Source of the DNA: Verrucomicrobiota bacterium
GTDB taxonomy: Bacteria > Verrucomicrobiota > Verrucomicrobiia > Opitutales > Opitutaceae
Length of the DNA: 64,000 nucleotides
NCBI GenBank assembly: GCA_026398135.1
Contig: JAPLTN010000056.1
Span: 21,097-85,096, forward strand
Direction: 5' to 3'
Below are positions 52,169 to 60,807 of this stretch, piece by piece (the stretch's first letter is position 1; the number at the start of each line of letters is the position of its first letter). The position numbers and the translations under genes are program-made. A model generated the notes under the pieces. It saw nothing but the letters and a program-made list of their open reading frames with translations. It was not told the DNA's origin and did no database searches.

Positions 52169-54112
52169 TCAAACGGTTTGGAGCATTGCCAAGCGGCTGC
52201 GCACGCGGGCTGCGAGCTGATGCGGGGCCAGGCCATGCGCGGCGCGCAATTCCGCGATGGTCGATCCATGGCCGACGAACTCGTCGGGCCAACCGAGACG
52301 TTCGACCGGGACCGGGCGGTCGGCGTCGGAGAGGGTTTCCAGCACGGCGGTGCCGAAGCCACTGGTCACCACATGATCCTCCAAAGTCACGAACAGGCGC
52401 ACTTCGGCGGCTTGGGACAGGAGGAGTTGGCGATCAATCGGTTTGGCGAAACGCGCATCCACGACGCCCACGGAGATGCCGTCTTCGCGCGCCAGCGTCT
52501 CGGCCAGCACGAGGGCATCGGCGCACATGGTGCCCAGCGCCCAGATCATCACATCGGTGCCGGGACGGAGCAGTTCGGCGGTTCCCAAGGGCAGGGCGGT
52601 GGGCACGGCGGGACCGGGGCGGCCCGTCGAGGCACCACGCGGGTAGCGGATAAAGGCCGGGCCTTGATACGCGAGCGCGGTCTGGAGCATGGCGGTGAGC
52701 AGATGTTCGTCGCGCGGAGCCATGATAACCGCGTGCGGCACGCAACGCAGATAGGCCACGTCGAACAGACCGTGGTGGGTCGGGCCGTCGTTCGCGGACA
52801 AACCCGAACGATCCAGACAGAAGGTCACGGGCAGGCCTTGAAGGGCGACGTCGTGGATGATGTTGTCATACGCGCGTTGCAGGAAGGTCGAGTAGATGGC
52901 GACGACGGGATGAAAGCCTTGGGTGGCCAGGCCGGCGGCGAAGATCACCGCGTGTTCTTCGGCGATGCCGACGTCGAAAAACTGCTTCGGCACGGCGGCG
53001 GCAAGGTGGTTGAGCCCGGTGCCGCTGGGCATGGCCCCGGTGATGCCGATGATCTTGGGGTTTTGCTGGGCAAGCCGAACCATTTCGCGCCCGAACACAT
53101 CCTGATAATTGGCGGGAGCGCCCGAAGCGGAGGCCTTGCTCTCACCCGTGGTCGGGTCGAAGGCGCCGAGACCGTGAAACTTTTCCGGATGGGCGCGCGC
53201 GGCATCCAAGCCCCGGCCTTTTTCGGTGATGACGTGGAGCAGGACGGGGGTGTCGGTGTCGCGGGCGAATTCGAGGTTTTTGATCAATTCCTCGATGTTG
53301 TGCCCGTCGATGGGACCGATGTAGCGCAGACCGAATTTTTCAAAGAGGGAGGACTCGACGAAGAAGTCCTTGGTCTCGCGTTTCCACTTGCTCCAGACCC
53401 GGTGCATGTCGTCGCCGCCGGGCAGACTGCGGAAGAACTTTTCCACGTCGTGGTGGAGCTTGTTGTAGGTACTGTTGGTGGAGAGCTTGGTCAGGTATTT
53501 GGCGATCGCACCGACGTTGCGGGCGATCGACCATTCGTTGTCGTTGAGGATGACGACGAGGCGCTTGGTGGACGAGACGACGTTGTTGAGCGCCTCCAGG
53601 GTGATGCCGCAGGTAAAGGCGGCGTCTCCGCAAAGGGCCACCACGTGTTCATCGGTACCGGCCAGATCGCGGGCGGTGGCCATGCCCAAAGCAGCGGAGA
53701 GCGCGGTGCCGGCGTGACCGGCGCCAAAGGAATCGTGCGGGCTCTCGGAGCGGCAGAGAAAGCCGGAGGCCCCATTCGTCTGGCGGACTTTTTGCAAAAG
53801 TTCGCGACGCCCGGTTAAAAGTTTATGCACGTAGCCTTGGTGGGCTACGTCGAAGACGAATTTATCCTGCGGGGTGGAGAACACGCGATGCAGGGCGATG
53901 GTCAGCTCGACGACGCCTAGATTAGGTCCGATATGGCCGCCGTTTAAGGCCGTGACCCGGATGAGTTCTTCGCGAATCTCGGCCGCTAGCTGGGGCAACT
54001 GGCTGGCTGACAGCCCCTTGACATCATTGGGGGAAGTGATGGTCGGGAGCAGGCGAGGACCGTCGGCCAAAAGCACGGGAGCGGGTTGACTGGGCTTAAA
54101 AGAAGCGGGCAC
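52169..54112 (-). CDS. dxs: 1-deoxy-D-xylulose-5-phosphate synthase
   Basis: DXS condenses pyruvate and glyceraldehyde 3-phosphate to start the MEP isoprenoid pathway, using thiamine diphosphate. The 647-aa protein has the N-terminal GHIGPNLGVVELTIALH, the TPP motif CGDAAFTCGITLEALNN (family GDG...N type) with LNDNEWSIARNVGA, and the transketolase-type FCLDRSGLSANDGPTHHG. The GDAAFT and DRSGLSAN variants depart a little from the usual GDGALT and DRAGLVGA. It lies between xseB and ybeY on the same strand. Confidence 0.93.
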   Translation of the reverse strand: MPASFKPSQPAPVLLADGPRLLPTITSPNDVKGLSASQLPQLAAEIREELIRVTALNGGHIGPNLGVVELTIALHRVFSTPQDKFVFDVAHQGYVHKLLTGRRELLQKVRQTNGASGFLCRSESPHDSFGAGHAGTALSAALGMATARDLAGTDEHVVALCGDAAFTCGITLEALNNVVSSTKRLVVILNDNEWSIARNVGAIAKYLTKLSTNSTYNKLHHDVEKFFRSLPGGDDMHRVWSKWKRETKDFFVESSLFEKFGLRYIGPIDGHNIEELIKNLEFARDTDTPVLLHVITEKGRGLDAARAHPEKFHGLGAFDPTTGESKASASGAPANYQDVFGREMVRLAQQNPKIIGITGAMPSGTGLNHLAAAVPKQFFDVGIAEEHAVIFAAGLATQGFHPVVAIYSTFLQRAYDNIIHDVALQGLPVTFCLDRSGLSANDGPTHHGLFDVAYLRCVPHAVIMAPRDEHLLTAMLQTALAYQGPAFIRYPRGASTGRPGPAVPTALPLGTAELLRPGTDVMIWALGTMCADALVLAETLAREDGISVGVVDARFAKPIDRQLLLSQAAEVRLFVTLEDHVVTSGFGTAVLETLSDADRPVPVERLGWPDEFVGHGSTIAELRAAHGLAPHQLAARVRSRLAMLQTV

Positions 54113-54175
54113 GTGAATAAAAAGAGAGGAGTCGGAAAAGAGGCGATGTAAACGGAGTCAGGCTTGTAGCTGATT

Positions 54176-54454
54176 TCAGGCCGGGTCGGGAAAATCTGTA
54201 ATTTGGAAGCTTGGCGCGCCTGAGGCGGGGTCTTTCCGCCGCTTGAGTTGCTCGATTTTTAGTTCGGCGGCCTTGAGCCTTTGTTCGCAAACGGCGAGCA
54301 GCCGGCTGCCCTCCTCATATTGGGCAAGGAGTTCATCGAGCGGCACATCCCCGGATTCCATTTTTTCGACTATGACTTCGAGTCGAGCCATCGCCTCCTC
54401 GAAGGACGGGATCTTGGGTTCGACGGCAGCGGTAACGTTGGATTTGGTAGCCAC
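54176..54454 (-). CDS. xseB: Exodeoxyribonuclease VII small subunit
   Basis: XseB is the small helical subunit of exonuclease VII, which degrades single-stranded DNA. The core is IPSFEEAMARLEVIVEKMES followed by the GDVPLDELLAQYEEGSRLL helix pair, matching the family. I chose the GTG at 54454, which gives 92 aa; an upstream ATG at 54490 is possible. The C-terminal tail after QLKRRKD is variable. The large subunit gene xseA is not adjacent. It precedes dxs by 63 bp on the same strand, an arrangement common in bacteria. Confidence 0.85.
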   Translation of the reverse strand: MATKSNVTAAVEPKIPSFEEAMARLEVIVEKMESGDVPLDELLAQYEEGSRLLAVCEQRLKAAELKIEQLKRRKDPASGAPSFQITDFPDPA

Positions 54455-54627
54455 AATTAAAAGAGACAGTTTGGGTGGAGACGGAAGCATTTCAACCATC
54501 GGTTTATTTTCGTCCTGCGCAACCTTGGGGCAGGTCGGGAAAGGTGAGGTGAAACTTCGGGGATTTTTTAATTAAAAAAGCGCTTGCCCTGCTTTTCGGA
54601 ACCTTGCTTTCTCTCGCCTCCCAGCAC

Positions 54628-54704
<77 letters not shown>

Positions 54705-54710
54705 TTTTGG

Positions 54711-54746
54711 CCCTGATTAACTTACGGAAGTTGACCAGGGTTTTTT
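54711..54746 (+). terminator. Intrinsic terminator of tRNA-Arg
   Basis: CCCTGATTAACTT, ACGG and AAGTTGACCAGGG form an imperfect stem (54711-54740) followed by TTTTTT, seven bases after the tRNA 3' end. Confidence 0.85.
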
Positions 54747-54784
54747 CGTTTTAAACAAAACGGCCTCCTTCGTATTTCGGTGAA

Positions 54785-54816
54785 ATAAAAAAACCACGAA
54801 CCTCAAGGGTTCGTGG
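54785..54816 (-). terminator. Intrinsic terminator of the acidic protein gene
   Basis: CCACGAACC (54794-54802) and GGTTCGTGG (54808-54816) form a 9-bp stem with a 5-nt loop. On the minus strand it is followed by a run of eight T residues, 39 bp beyond the stop of the 54855-55568 gene. Confidence 0.85.
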
Positions 54817-54854
54817 CAGGCGGGGAACAAGAACTGATTTAGAACGAGCAACGA

Positions 54855-55568
54855 CTAGTCTTCGTCGTCTTCAGCGTCGTCAGAGGGGCGGGAGAGCTCT
54901 TCACGGCATTCGCCCATTACCCGCAGCCAGACTTCACGAAGATCAAAAATACGGGGCAAGGCTTGGGTCCGGTAGTGGGCGAGCGCACGGCTGTGTTCGC
55001 AGGCGTCCGCGTCCAGATGGGATAGGGTGGCGTTGAGGTCGCGAAGGGCGCGCTTGAAGAGGCTGATGGCCATGGCGTAGTCGCCGAAGTCCAGGGCGGA
55101 CACGGCTTGCATGGCTTGGTCCTCGGTGCGAAGCAGGGCCGCATAGTAGGCCAGGGCAAGCTTTTGAGGCACTTTCTGGTCGGTCTCGGCGAGCTGTTCC
55201 CAAGTGCGTTTCAGGCTCAGAAACAAGGCGCGGGTCGCGACAAAAATGGGGTTTTTGTGCAGCGTGTAAGGGTCGGCTTCGTCGCCGAGATCCACCTCGG
55301 TGGGGCCGCTGTCGTCGTCGTCATCTTCATCGTCGTCACCGTCCAAGGTGCCTTCGCTGGTCCAGTCATCCACACCCCAACCCATGAGTCGGGCGGACTC
55401 GTCGAGGCGTTCGGCGTGACCTTTCAGCTGCTCGTAAAATGCGAGGTAACGGAGAACGGTTTCGTCCTGCTGGCGCAGGTAACGTTCCCAGTCGAATTCG
55501 TTCCAAACGAGCTCCCCGCGATCTTCCCACTCGTGATCGGACGGGTTTTCGGAGTTGGTGTTGCCCAT
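54855..55568 (-). CDS. Acidic protein of unknown function (237 aa)
   Basis: I do not recognise this family. The protein is strongly acidic, with a D/E-rich low-complexity run (DGDDDEDDDDDSG) near residue 80 and an acidic C-terminus (DDAEDDED). The rest looks all-helical, with a repeat-like block at residues 115-200 (LFLSLKRTWEQLAE, ALAYYAALLRTEDQAM, AMAISLFKRALRDLNA) that could be TPR-like. No signal peptide is seen. The start at 55568 (MGNTNSENPS) is chosen over an upstream ATG at 55640. The gene has its own terminator. Confidence 0.7.
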   Translation of the reverse strand: MGNTNSENPSDHEWEDRGELVWNEFDWERYLRQQDETVLRYLAFYEQLKGHAERLDESARLMGWGVDDWTSEGTLDGDDDEDDDDDSGPTEVDLGDEADPYTLHKNPIFVATRALFLSLKRTWEQLAETDQKVPQKLALAYYAALLRTEDQAMQAVSALDFGDYAMAISLFKRALRDLNATLSHLDADACEHSRALAHYRTQALPRIFDLREVWLRVMGECREELSRPSDDAEDDED

Positions 55569-55727
55569 GGGTGAAGTAGGGTCGAAACCCTGCGCGTAAC
55601 GTGGTTCGGCGGGACCTAAACGCAACGGGAAAAAGCCCATAATTAAACTAAACGCTGACGATGTCGGGAACCGGTGGGGTTACTGGTTGAAATTCTTAAG
55701 CTTTGGGACTTTTTCGACGCCTGCCCC

Positions 55728-56006
55728 ATGAGCGCCCCAATCACCCACGCCACGGTTTACTTTTCCGGTCATGTTCAGGGCGTCGGGTTTCGTTATACCA
55801 CCTTGCAGGTGGCCAAGGAATTCGAAGTCGCCGGACAAGTGAGAAACCTGACCGATGGTCGGGTGCAGGTGGAGGCGGAGGGACGGGCGGCGGAAATCGA
55901 GGCTTTTATTGAGGCCCTGGGCGAGCGTATGCATGGCTACATCCATAAAACCGAGCAGGTGAAACAAACGCGTCCGGCGGTTTTCCAAGGGTTTGAAATC
56001 CGCTGA
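55728..56006 (+). CDS. acyP: Acylphosphatase
   Basis: This 92-aa acylphosphatase hydrolyses carboxyl-phosphate bonds such as carbamoyl phosphate and 1,3-bisphosphoglycerate. The signature VYFSGHVQGVGFRYTT supplies the catalytic arginine, and VRNLTDGRVQVEAEG the catalytic asparagine. The length is typical. It ends 4 bp before the start of the ABC ATPase gene on the same strand and may be the first gene of that operon. Confidence 0.93.
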   Translation: MSAPITHATVYFSGHVQGVGFRYTTLQVAKEFEVAGQVRNLTDGRVQVEAEGRAAEIEAFIEALGERMHGYIHKTEQVKQTRPAVFQGFEIR

Positions 56007-56010
56007 TCCC

Positions 56011-56862
56011 ATGTCGTCTCCGGTCGCCGCCATTTCGATTCAGGGCCTGATCAAGGACTTCGCCATCACCTTGCGCGGGGTAAAGTTGCGTGCAGTCGAT
56101 ACGCTCAACCTGGAGGTGGCCGAGGGACAGGTTTATGGCCTCTTGGGGCCGAATGGTTCGGGTAAAAGCACCACGATTAAAATCATCCTGGGGCTGCTCG
56201 GGCCCACGCACGGGGAGGTAAAGGTTTTCGGGGTGCCGAGCGGTCGGGTGGAGGCGCGCTGCAAGGTGGGCTATTTGCCGGAGGCGCCCTATTTCTATCG
56301 GTATTTGAGCGGTCGCGAATTGGTGCGGTTTTATGCCCGGGTCTGCGGCGTGAAGAAGCCGACGCTCAAGGCGCGGGTCGATGAAGTGATCGACTGGGTG
56401 GGGCTTTCAGGCGCCGCGGAACGCCGGGTGGGCACGTATTCCAAGGGCATGTTGCAGCGCATCGGGTTGGCACAGGCCTTGGTGCACGATCCCAAACTTA
56501 TCGTGCTGGATGAACCGACGGCGGGCGTGGACCCGGTCGGTTCGGCGGAGATGTGCGAACTCATTCGCAAACTGAAAAATCAGGGCAAGACGGTGCTCAT
56601 AACCTCGCACTTGCTGGCGCAGATCGAGGACGTCTGCGACCGCGTGGCCATCCTGGATCGCGGTCGGCTGATGATCGAAGGCGCGGTCGGCGATTTGGTC
56701 GGCAAACGCGACCGGCAGGCGCTGATCGTGGATCCTTTGCCTCCCGAGGATCTCGCCGCGCTCAAGGTGTGGCTGGAAGAGCGGGGGCATCACTTGAACG
56801 CGGTGGAGCAGCCACGCGCCCGGCTGGATCAGGTGTTTCTGGACCACGTCGCCCGCCGTTGA
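56011..56862 (+). CDS. ABC transporter ATP-binding protein (ABC-2 type export)
   Basis: This 283-aa ATPase has Walker A GPNGSGKST, the signature YSKGMLQRIGLAQAL and Walker B LIVLDEPTAGVDP, with the C-terminal extension usual for exporter ATPases such as the CcmA/NatA group. It is followed on the same strand, after 73 bp, by an ABC-2 permease with which it should form a transporter in the inner membrane. The substrate is unknown. The ATG at 56011 follows the acyP stop by 4 bp. Confidence 0.92.
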   Translation: MSSPVAAISIQGLIKDFAITLRGVKLRAVDTLNLEVAEGQVYGLLGPNGSGKSTTIKIILGLLGPTHGEVKVFGVPSGRVEARCKVGYLPEAPYFYRYLSGRELVRFYARVCGVKKPTLKARVDEVIDWVGLSGAAERRVGTYSKGMLQRIGLAQALVHDPKLIVLDEPTAGVDPVGSAEMCELIRKLKNQGKTVLITSHLLAQIEDVCDRVAILDRGRLMIEGAVGDLVGKRDRQALIVDPLPPEDLAALKVWLEERGHHLNAVEQPRARLDQVFLDHVARR

Positions 56863-56935
56863 GCGCCGCACCGTCGCACCCGCATAGCTGAGTTGCCCTT
56901 GAGTCGCCCTTATTCACCCTTTTTCTAAAACTCTT

Positions 56936-57787
56936 ATGAGCGTTGTTTCCGTCTCTTCCGTTCCCTTTTCCCTCGGGCGACTCGGGCTCATCGCCGGGAA
57001 TACGTTTCTGGAAGCGGTACGGCAAAAGCTCTTTGGTTTTCTGCTCTTTTTATCGGTGGGGCTGGTGGCGAGCGCGCAGTTTTTTCGGGAGTTTAATTTT
57101 GGCTCCTCGGAGCTGAAATTCATCGCCGACTTCGGTTTCGGGGCCCTGGTGTTTTTCGGCTCGGCGCTGACCATTGCGACGACCGCGCAGTTGTTTTTCA
57201 GCGAAATAGAAAACCGCACCGCGCTCACCTTGCTGGCCAAACCGATTTGGCGCGCGGAATTTATCTTCGGCAAATTACTGGGGGTTTTCGCCGTGATCGG
57301 GATCTTTTGCGCGCTGACCGTCGGCCTGTTGATCGCGCTGCTTTGGCAACGCGAGTCGCAGCTCATGCGCTTCGACCCCGAGGCGTTCGCGGGGGGGCGG
57401 ATCATTCAATACGGTGATTTGCTGATCGTCGGCACCCTTCAATGGATCAAGTTCGGTGTGCTCGCGGCGATCGTGCTGCTGGTCGCGAGTTTCTCGAATA
57501 CCAACCTGTTTACGGTCGTCATGGGGTTTTTCGTGTTGGTGATCTGTCATTTGCAATACCTCGCGAGCGATGCCTGGCGGCATGTGGACAGCGTGATCGG
57601 CGCTTTGGCGGTGCGTTTGCTCGGGGTGGTTTTCCCGAATTTTCAGCTCTTTAATCTGGCGGACTCCATCGGACAGGGCGCGGGGATCGATGGCGCTTTG
57701 GCGCTGCGCGTCGCCGCTTACGGATTTTTCTATATTGGAGTAATTGGCGGGTTGGCGGTTTATAGTTTTCGTCACCGTGAAATTTAA
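56936..57787 (+). CDS. ABC-2 type transporter permease
   Basis: This 283-aa inner-membrane permease has about six hydrophobic segments and the ABC-2 style loop SEIENRTALTLLAKPIWRAEFIFGK (near residue 90, quoted in part as RTALTLLAKPIWR), in which the TLLAKP motif is common for NosY/NatB-like permeases. It is paired with the upstream ATPase. Its last codons overlap the GTG start of the TPR-like gene by 11 bp, so the three genes are translationally linked. Confidence 0.85.
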   Translation: MSVVSVSSVPFSLGRLGLIAGNTFLEAVRQKLFGFLLFLSVGLVASAQFFREFNFGSSELKFIADFGFGALVFFGSALTIATTAQLFFSEIENRTALTLLAKPIWRAEFIFGKLLGVFAVIGIFCALTVGLLIALLWQRESQLMRFDPEAFAGGRIIQYGDLLIVGTLQWIKFGVLAAIVLLVASFSNTNLFTVVMGFFVLVICHLQYLASDAWRHVDSVIGALAVRLLGVVFPNFQLFNLADSIGQGAGIDGALALRVAAYGFFYIGVIGGLAVYSFRHREI

Positions 57788-58604
57788 CGTCACCGCCTTT
57801 CGTCCGGCGCGCACGGGATTGGGAGTGCTGGCCGGTTTGGGGCTCGCCGGGTTGGCGAGCCAGCCGCTGGAGCGCGCGGCCTGGACCGAAGTGCGCGCCA
57901 GTCAGCCCGCGCTGGCCCTTGATTCGATAAAAGACGCTCTTGGCCAGGGGATTACCGTGGGACTGCTCGGCGGGTTCCGCGCCATCGCGGCGGACTTTTT
58001 TTGGCTGCGCACGAACTCCTTGTGGGAGGATACGGACCTGCCCGGCACCCAGACCTCGATTAAAATCGTCACTGCGATCGACCCGCGACCACTCACTTTC
58101 TGGCTCAATGGCTCGCGCATGATCGCCTACGATATGCCGCATTGGCGAATCGCCCGCGCGGGTGGTTACGACGCCACGCCCACGGTGGTGCAAAGACGTT
58201 TCGACGAAGAGCAGGCCCAGGTGGCCATCGCCTACCTTCAGGGGGCTTTCGCGTTTCACCCCGACCACCCGTTGCTGACGCTGGAAATCGGCAACATTTA
58301 CCTGAACCGGCTCAAGGATTTGGAAAACGCGGCCCGCTACTATTTGCAGGCGACCAAGCATCCCGACGCCCCCTTCTACGCCGCCCGGATTTACGCGGAA
58401 CTCCTGCGAAAAATGAACCGCCCGGCCGAGGCCTATGCCTTCCTCAAGGAGCTTCACCCCAAATTGGACCCGGAGAATCCCTTCGCGCAGGCCCCGGTCG
58501 TTTTGGAGCGAATTCGGGCGTTGGAAGCGGATTTGCAGATACCGCCATCCTTACATTACTTGCCTGCTCAAGCGAAGAAGGCCACCGAGGCACTGACGCA
58601 ATGA
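57777..58604 (+). CDS. TPR-like membrane-anchored protein
   Basis: This 275-aa protein has an N-terminal hydrophobic segment (about 12-30) and a mostly helical body in which GAFAFHPDHPLLTLEIGNIY and LENAARYYLQATKHPDAPFYAARIYAELLRK (residues about 155-210, in part) look like TPR units. A FRAIAADFFWLRTNSLWEDTD stretch near residue 65 matches a recurring family in such operons. The GTG at 57777 is used because it overlaps the permease stop. It probably assists the ABC-2 exporter at the periplasmic side, but this is inference. Confidence 0.75.
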   Translation: MKFNVTAFRPARTGLGVLAGLGLAGLASQPLERAAWTEVRASQPALALDSIKDALGQGITVGLLGGFRAIAADFFWLRTNSLWEDTDLPGTQTSIKIVTAIDPRPLTFWLNGSRMIAYDMPHWRIARAGGYDATPTVVQRRFDEEQAQVAIAYLQGAFAFHPDHPLLTLEIGNIYLNRLKDLENAARYYLQATKHPDAPFYAARIYAELLRKMNRPAEAYAFLKELHPKLDPENPFAQAPVVLERIRALEADLQIPPSLHYLPAQAKKATEALTQ

Positions 58605-58635
58605 TTTCCTCTAAAATGGTTTATATCTCCGACCG

Positions 58636-58667
58636 AGTTAATTCCCCGATTTTTAAGGGAATTAACT
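58636..58667 (+). promoter_or_regulatory. Hairpin/dyad in the cysC leader
   Basis: AGTTAATTCCC (58636-58646) and GGGAATTAACT (58657-58667) are exact reverse complements with a 10-nt loop, 47 bases upstream of the cysC start. There is no T-run after it. It could be a regulator-binding dyad, an attenuator-like leader hairpin, or a terminator of the upstream TPR-like gene. Confidence 0.4.
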
Positions 58668-58713
58668 TGTCGCTCAGCTCAATCACTTAAATCTTTATCA
58701 ACTTACTCAACAT

Positions 58714-59352
58714 ATGGACGCAGCCGCGAATCTTCACCCGATCTTCGACCGCGTTTTGGCGCGCGCGGACAAGCAACAGCGCCTGGGGCAACGCGGGCAG
58801 GTGATCTGGCTTTATGGTTTGTCGGGTTCGGGCAAAAGCACGCTGGCTATTGCGCTGGAACGTCGGCTGCACGCCGAGGGGTTTGCCACCCAACTGCTTG
58901 ATGGGGACAATATTCGCAGCGGTCTCAATCGCGGGCTCGGGTTTTCCGATGCGGACCGTTCGGAGAATATTCGTCGCGTCGCCGAAGTGGCCAAGCTGCA
59001 TGCCCATGCGGGACTCGTTACCCTATGCTCCTTCATCACGCCGCTCCGGAGTTTGCGTGAATTGGCCCGGGGTATCATCGGGGCCGAAGACCTCCAGGAG
59101 GTTTATGTTCAGGCCAGTTTCGCGACCTGCGCGCAACGCGACCCCAAGGGGCTTTACGCCAAGGCGGCGGCCAATGGGGTGGGGCAGTTTACCGGCAAGG
59201 ATTCCGCCTTCGAGCCGCCGCTGCTCACGCCCGACGCGGATGATCGCGGCACCCTGGTGCTCGATACCGAGACCCATGCTCCCGAGGCCTGCCTCGCGGC
59301 CTTGCACGCGGTGGTTTTGCCCCGCATTCAGCCGCCCGGTGCGCCGCGCTAG
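58714..59352 (+). CDS. cysC: Adenylylsulfate kinase (APS kinase)
   Basis: CysC phosphorylates APS to PAPS. The 212-aa protein has the P-loop GLSGSGKST near residue 38, the DGDNIRSGLNRGLGFSDADRSENIRR substrate region (residues about 65-90, in part), and the FITPL and VYVQASF segments. It leads the sulfate activation cluster cysC-cysD-[cassette]-cysN. Length is normal for a stand-alone APS kinase. Confidence 0.95.
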   Translation: MDAAANLHPIFDRVLARADKQQRLGQRGQVIWLYGLSGSGKSTLAIALERRLHAEGFATQLLDGDNIRSGLNRGLGFSDADRSENIRRVAEVAKLHAHAGLVTLCSFITPLRSLRELARGIIGAEDLQEVYVQASFATCAQRDPKGLYAKAAANGVGQFTGKDSAFEPPLLTPDADDRGTLVLDTETHAPEACLAALHAVVLPRIQPPGAPR

Positions 59353-59394
59353 GCCAGTGCTCCGACCGTAACGCATCCGATCCCTTTATCCTTC

Positions 59395-60300
59395 ATGTCT
59401 TCCTATAACCTCACCCACTTGGCCCAACTCGAACACGAGGCGATCTTTGTGCTGCGCGAAGTCGCCGCCCAGTTTGAGCGCCCGGCGCTGCTGTTTTCCG
59501 GCGGCAAGGACTCCATCGTGATGGCCCGGCTCGCGCAAAAAGCCTTCGCCCCCGCACGCATTCCGTTCCCCTTGGTGCACATCGATACCGGCCACAACTT
59601 CTCCGAGGCCATCGAGTACCGGGATTGGTTCGCCCAGGACATCGGTGCCCGCCTGGTCGTTCGCTACGTGGAGGACTCGATCAAGGCCGGTCGCTGCCAG
59701 GAGGAAAAAGGCCCGAATCCCTCGCGCAACGGCCTCCAGACCATCACCCTGCTCGATACCATCGAAGAGTTTAAATTCGACGCCTGTCTCGGTGGCGCCC
59801 GCCGTGACGAGGAAAAAGCCCGCGCCAAGGAGCGCTTCTTTTCCCACCGCGACGAGTTCGGCCAATGGGACCCCAAAAACCAGCGTCCAGAGCTCTGGAA
59901 CCTTTTCAACGGTCGTAAAAACCTCGGCGAACACTTCCGCGTTTTCCCGCTCTCCAACTGGACCGAAATGGACGTGTGGCAATACATCGCCCGCGAAAAA
60001 CTCCGCATTCCGTCGATCTACTTCAGCCACACCCGCCGCGTGGTGAATCGCAACGGCGTGCTCCTTGCCGAGTCGCCCTACATCACTTTACTCGAAGGCG
60101 AAAACTACGAAGAGCGCGTCGTACGTTACCGCACTGTCGGCGACAGCACCTGCACCGGTGCGGTCGAGTCGCCCGCCGCCACCTTGGCCGAGGTCATCCA
60201 GGAAGTCGCTTCGGCCCGCGTCACCGAGCGCGGCACCCGCGCCGACGACAAACGATCCGAGTCCGCCATGGAAGACCGCAAGAAGGCGGGGTATTTCTAA
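59395..60300 (+). CDS. cysD: Sulfate adenylyltransferase subunit 2
   Basis: CysD is the catalytic PP-loop subunit of ATP sulfurylase; with the GTPase CysN it makes APS from sulfate and ATP. The 301-aa protein has the SGGKDSIVMARL motif near residue 32, VHIDTGHNFSEA and SRNGLQTITLLDTI, and ends with the usual MEDRKKAGYF. The CysN partner is 508 bp downstream, separated by an inserted GxxExxY cassette. Confidence 0.96.
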   Translation: MSSYNLTHLAQLEHEAIFVLREVAAQFERPALLFSGGKDSIVMARLAQKAFAPARIPFPLVHIDTGHNFSEAIEYRDWFAQDIGARLVVRYVEDSIKAGRCQEEKGPNPSRNGLQTITLLDTIEEFKFDACLGGARRDEEKARAKERFFSHRDEFGQWDPKNQRPELWNLFNGRKNLGEHFRVFPLSNWTEMDVWQYIAREKLRIPSIYFSHTRRVVNRNGVLLAESPYITLLEGENYEERVVRYRTVGDSTCTGAVESPAATLAEVIQEVASARVTERGTRADDKRSESAMEDRKKAGYF

Positions 60301-60307
60301 GGCGATA

Positions 60308-60788
60308 ATTTAACGCAAAGACGCCAAGACGCCAAGATCGCAAAGTTCCGAACCATGGAGGAAAACCAGCTCAGCCAAATCATTGTTGATGCAGCCATTG
60401 AGGTGCATCGGCACATGGGTGGCCCGGGTTTGTTGGAAAGTGTTTATGAAGAGGCCTTGGCCGAAGAACTTACTTTGAGGGGCCTTATTGTAGAACGTCA
60501 GCAGCAGGTTCCGCTTCGGTACAAGGGTAAGCTACTTTCCACCCCCCTTCGGCTCGATCTGCGCGTCAATAATCTGGTCATTGTCGATCCCAAGGCCGTC
60601 AACGAATACAATAAAATCTTCGATGCCCAGATGCTGACCTACCTGCGTCTTACTGGCCTGCGTCTTGGCCTCGTGATCAATTTCGGTGAGCGCCTAGTTA
60701 AAGACGGCATCCACCGCATCGTTAATAATCTCTAATTTTTTTTCTTCCTCACTCTGCGCCCTCCGCGCCTTCGCGCCTCTGCGTTAAA
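60308..60788. mobile_element. GxxExxY cassette bounded by inverted repeats
   Basis: The gene at 60355-60735 is flanked by imperfect inverted repeats of about 38 bp made of CGCAAAGACGCCAAGACGCC-type 8-bp units. The left copy is at about 60308-60346; the right copy, at about 60749-60788, reads in reverse complement TTTTAACGCAGAGGCGCGAAGGCGC. The whole 481-bp block interrupts the cysD-cysN pair. No transposase is present, so mobilisation would have to be in trans or by another mechanism. Confidence 0.7.
60355..60735 (+). CDS. GxxExxY protein (PD-(D/E)XK nuclease-like)
   Basis: This 126-aa protein belongs to the GxxExxY family, assigned to the PD-(D/E)XK nuclease superfamily; no function is established. 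The namesake motif is G25-E28-Y31 (GPGLLESVYEEAL). The putative catalytic core is D68 (RLDLRV) and D78-P79-K80 (IVDPKAV), which keeps the D...(D/E)xK spacing. Members often occur as repeated copies inserted between other genes, as here between cysD and cysN. The bounding inverted repeats suggest a selfish or mobile cassette. Confidence 0.88.
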   Translation: MEENQLSQIIVDAAIEVHRHMGGPGLLESVYEEALAEELTLRGLIVERQQQVPLRYKGKLLSTPLRLDLRVNNLVIVDPKAVNEYNKIFDAQMLTYLRLTGLRLGLVINFGERLVKDGIHRIVNNL

Positions 60789-60807
60789 AATCATCCTATC
60801 TTTTCAT

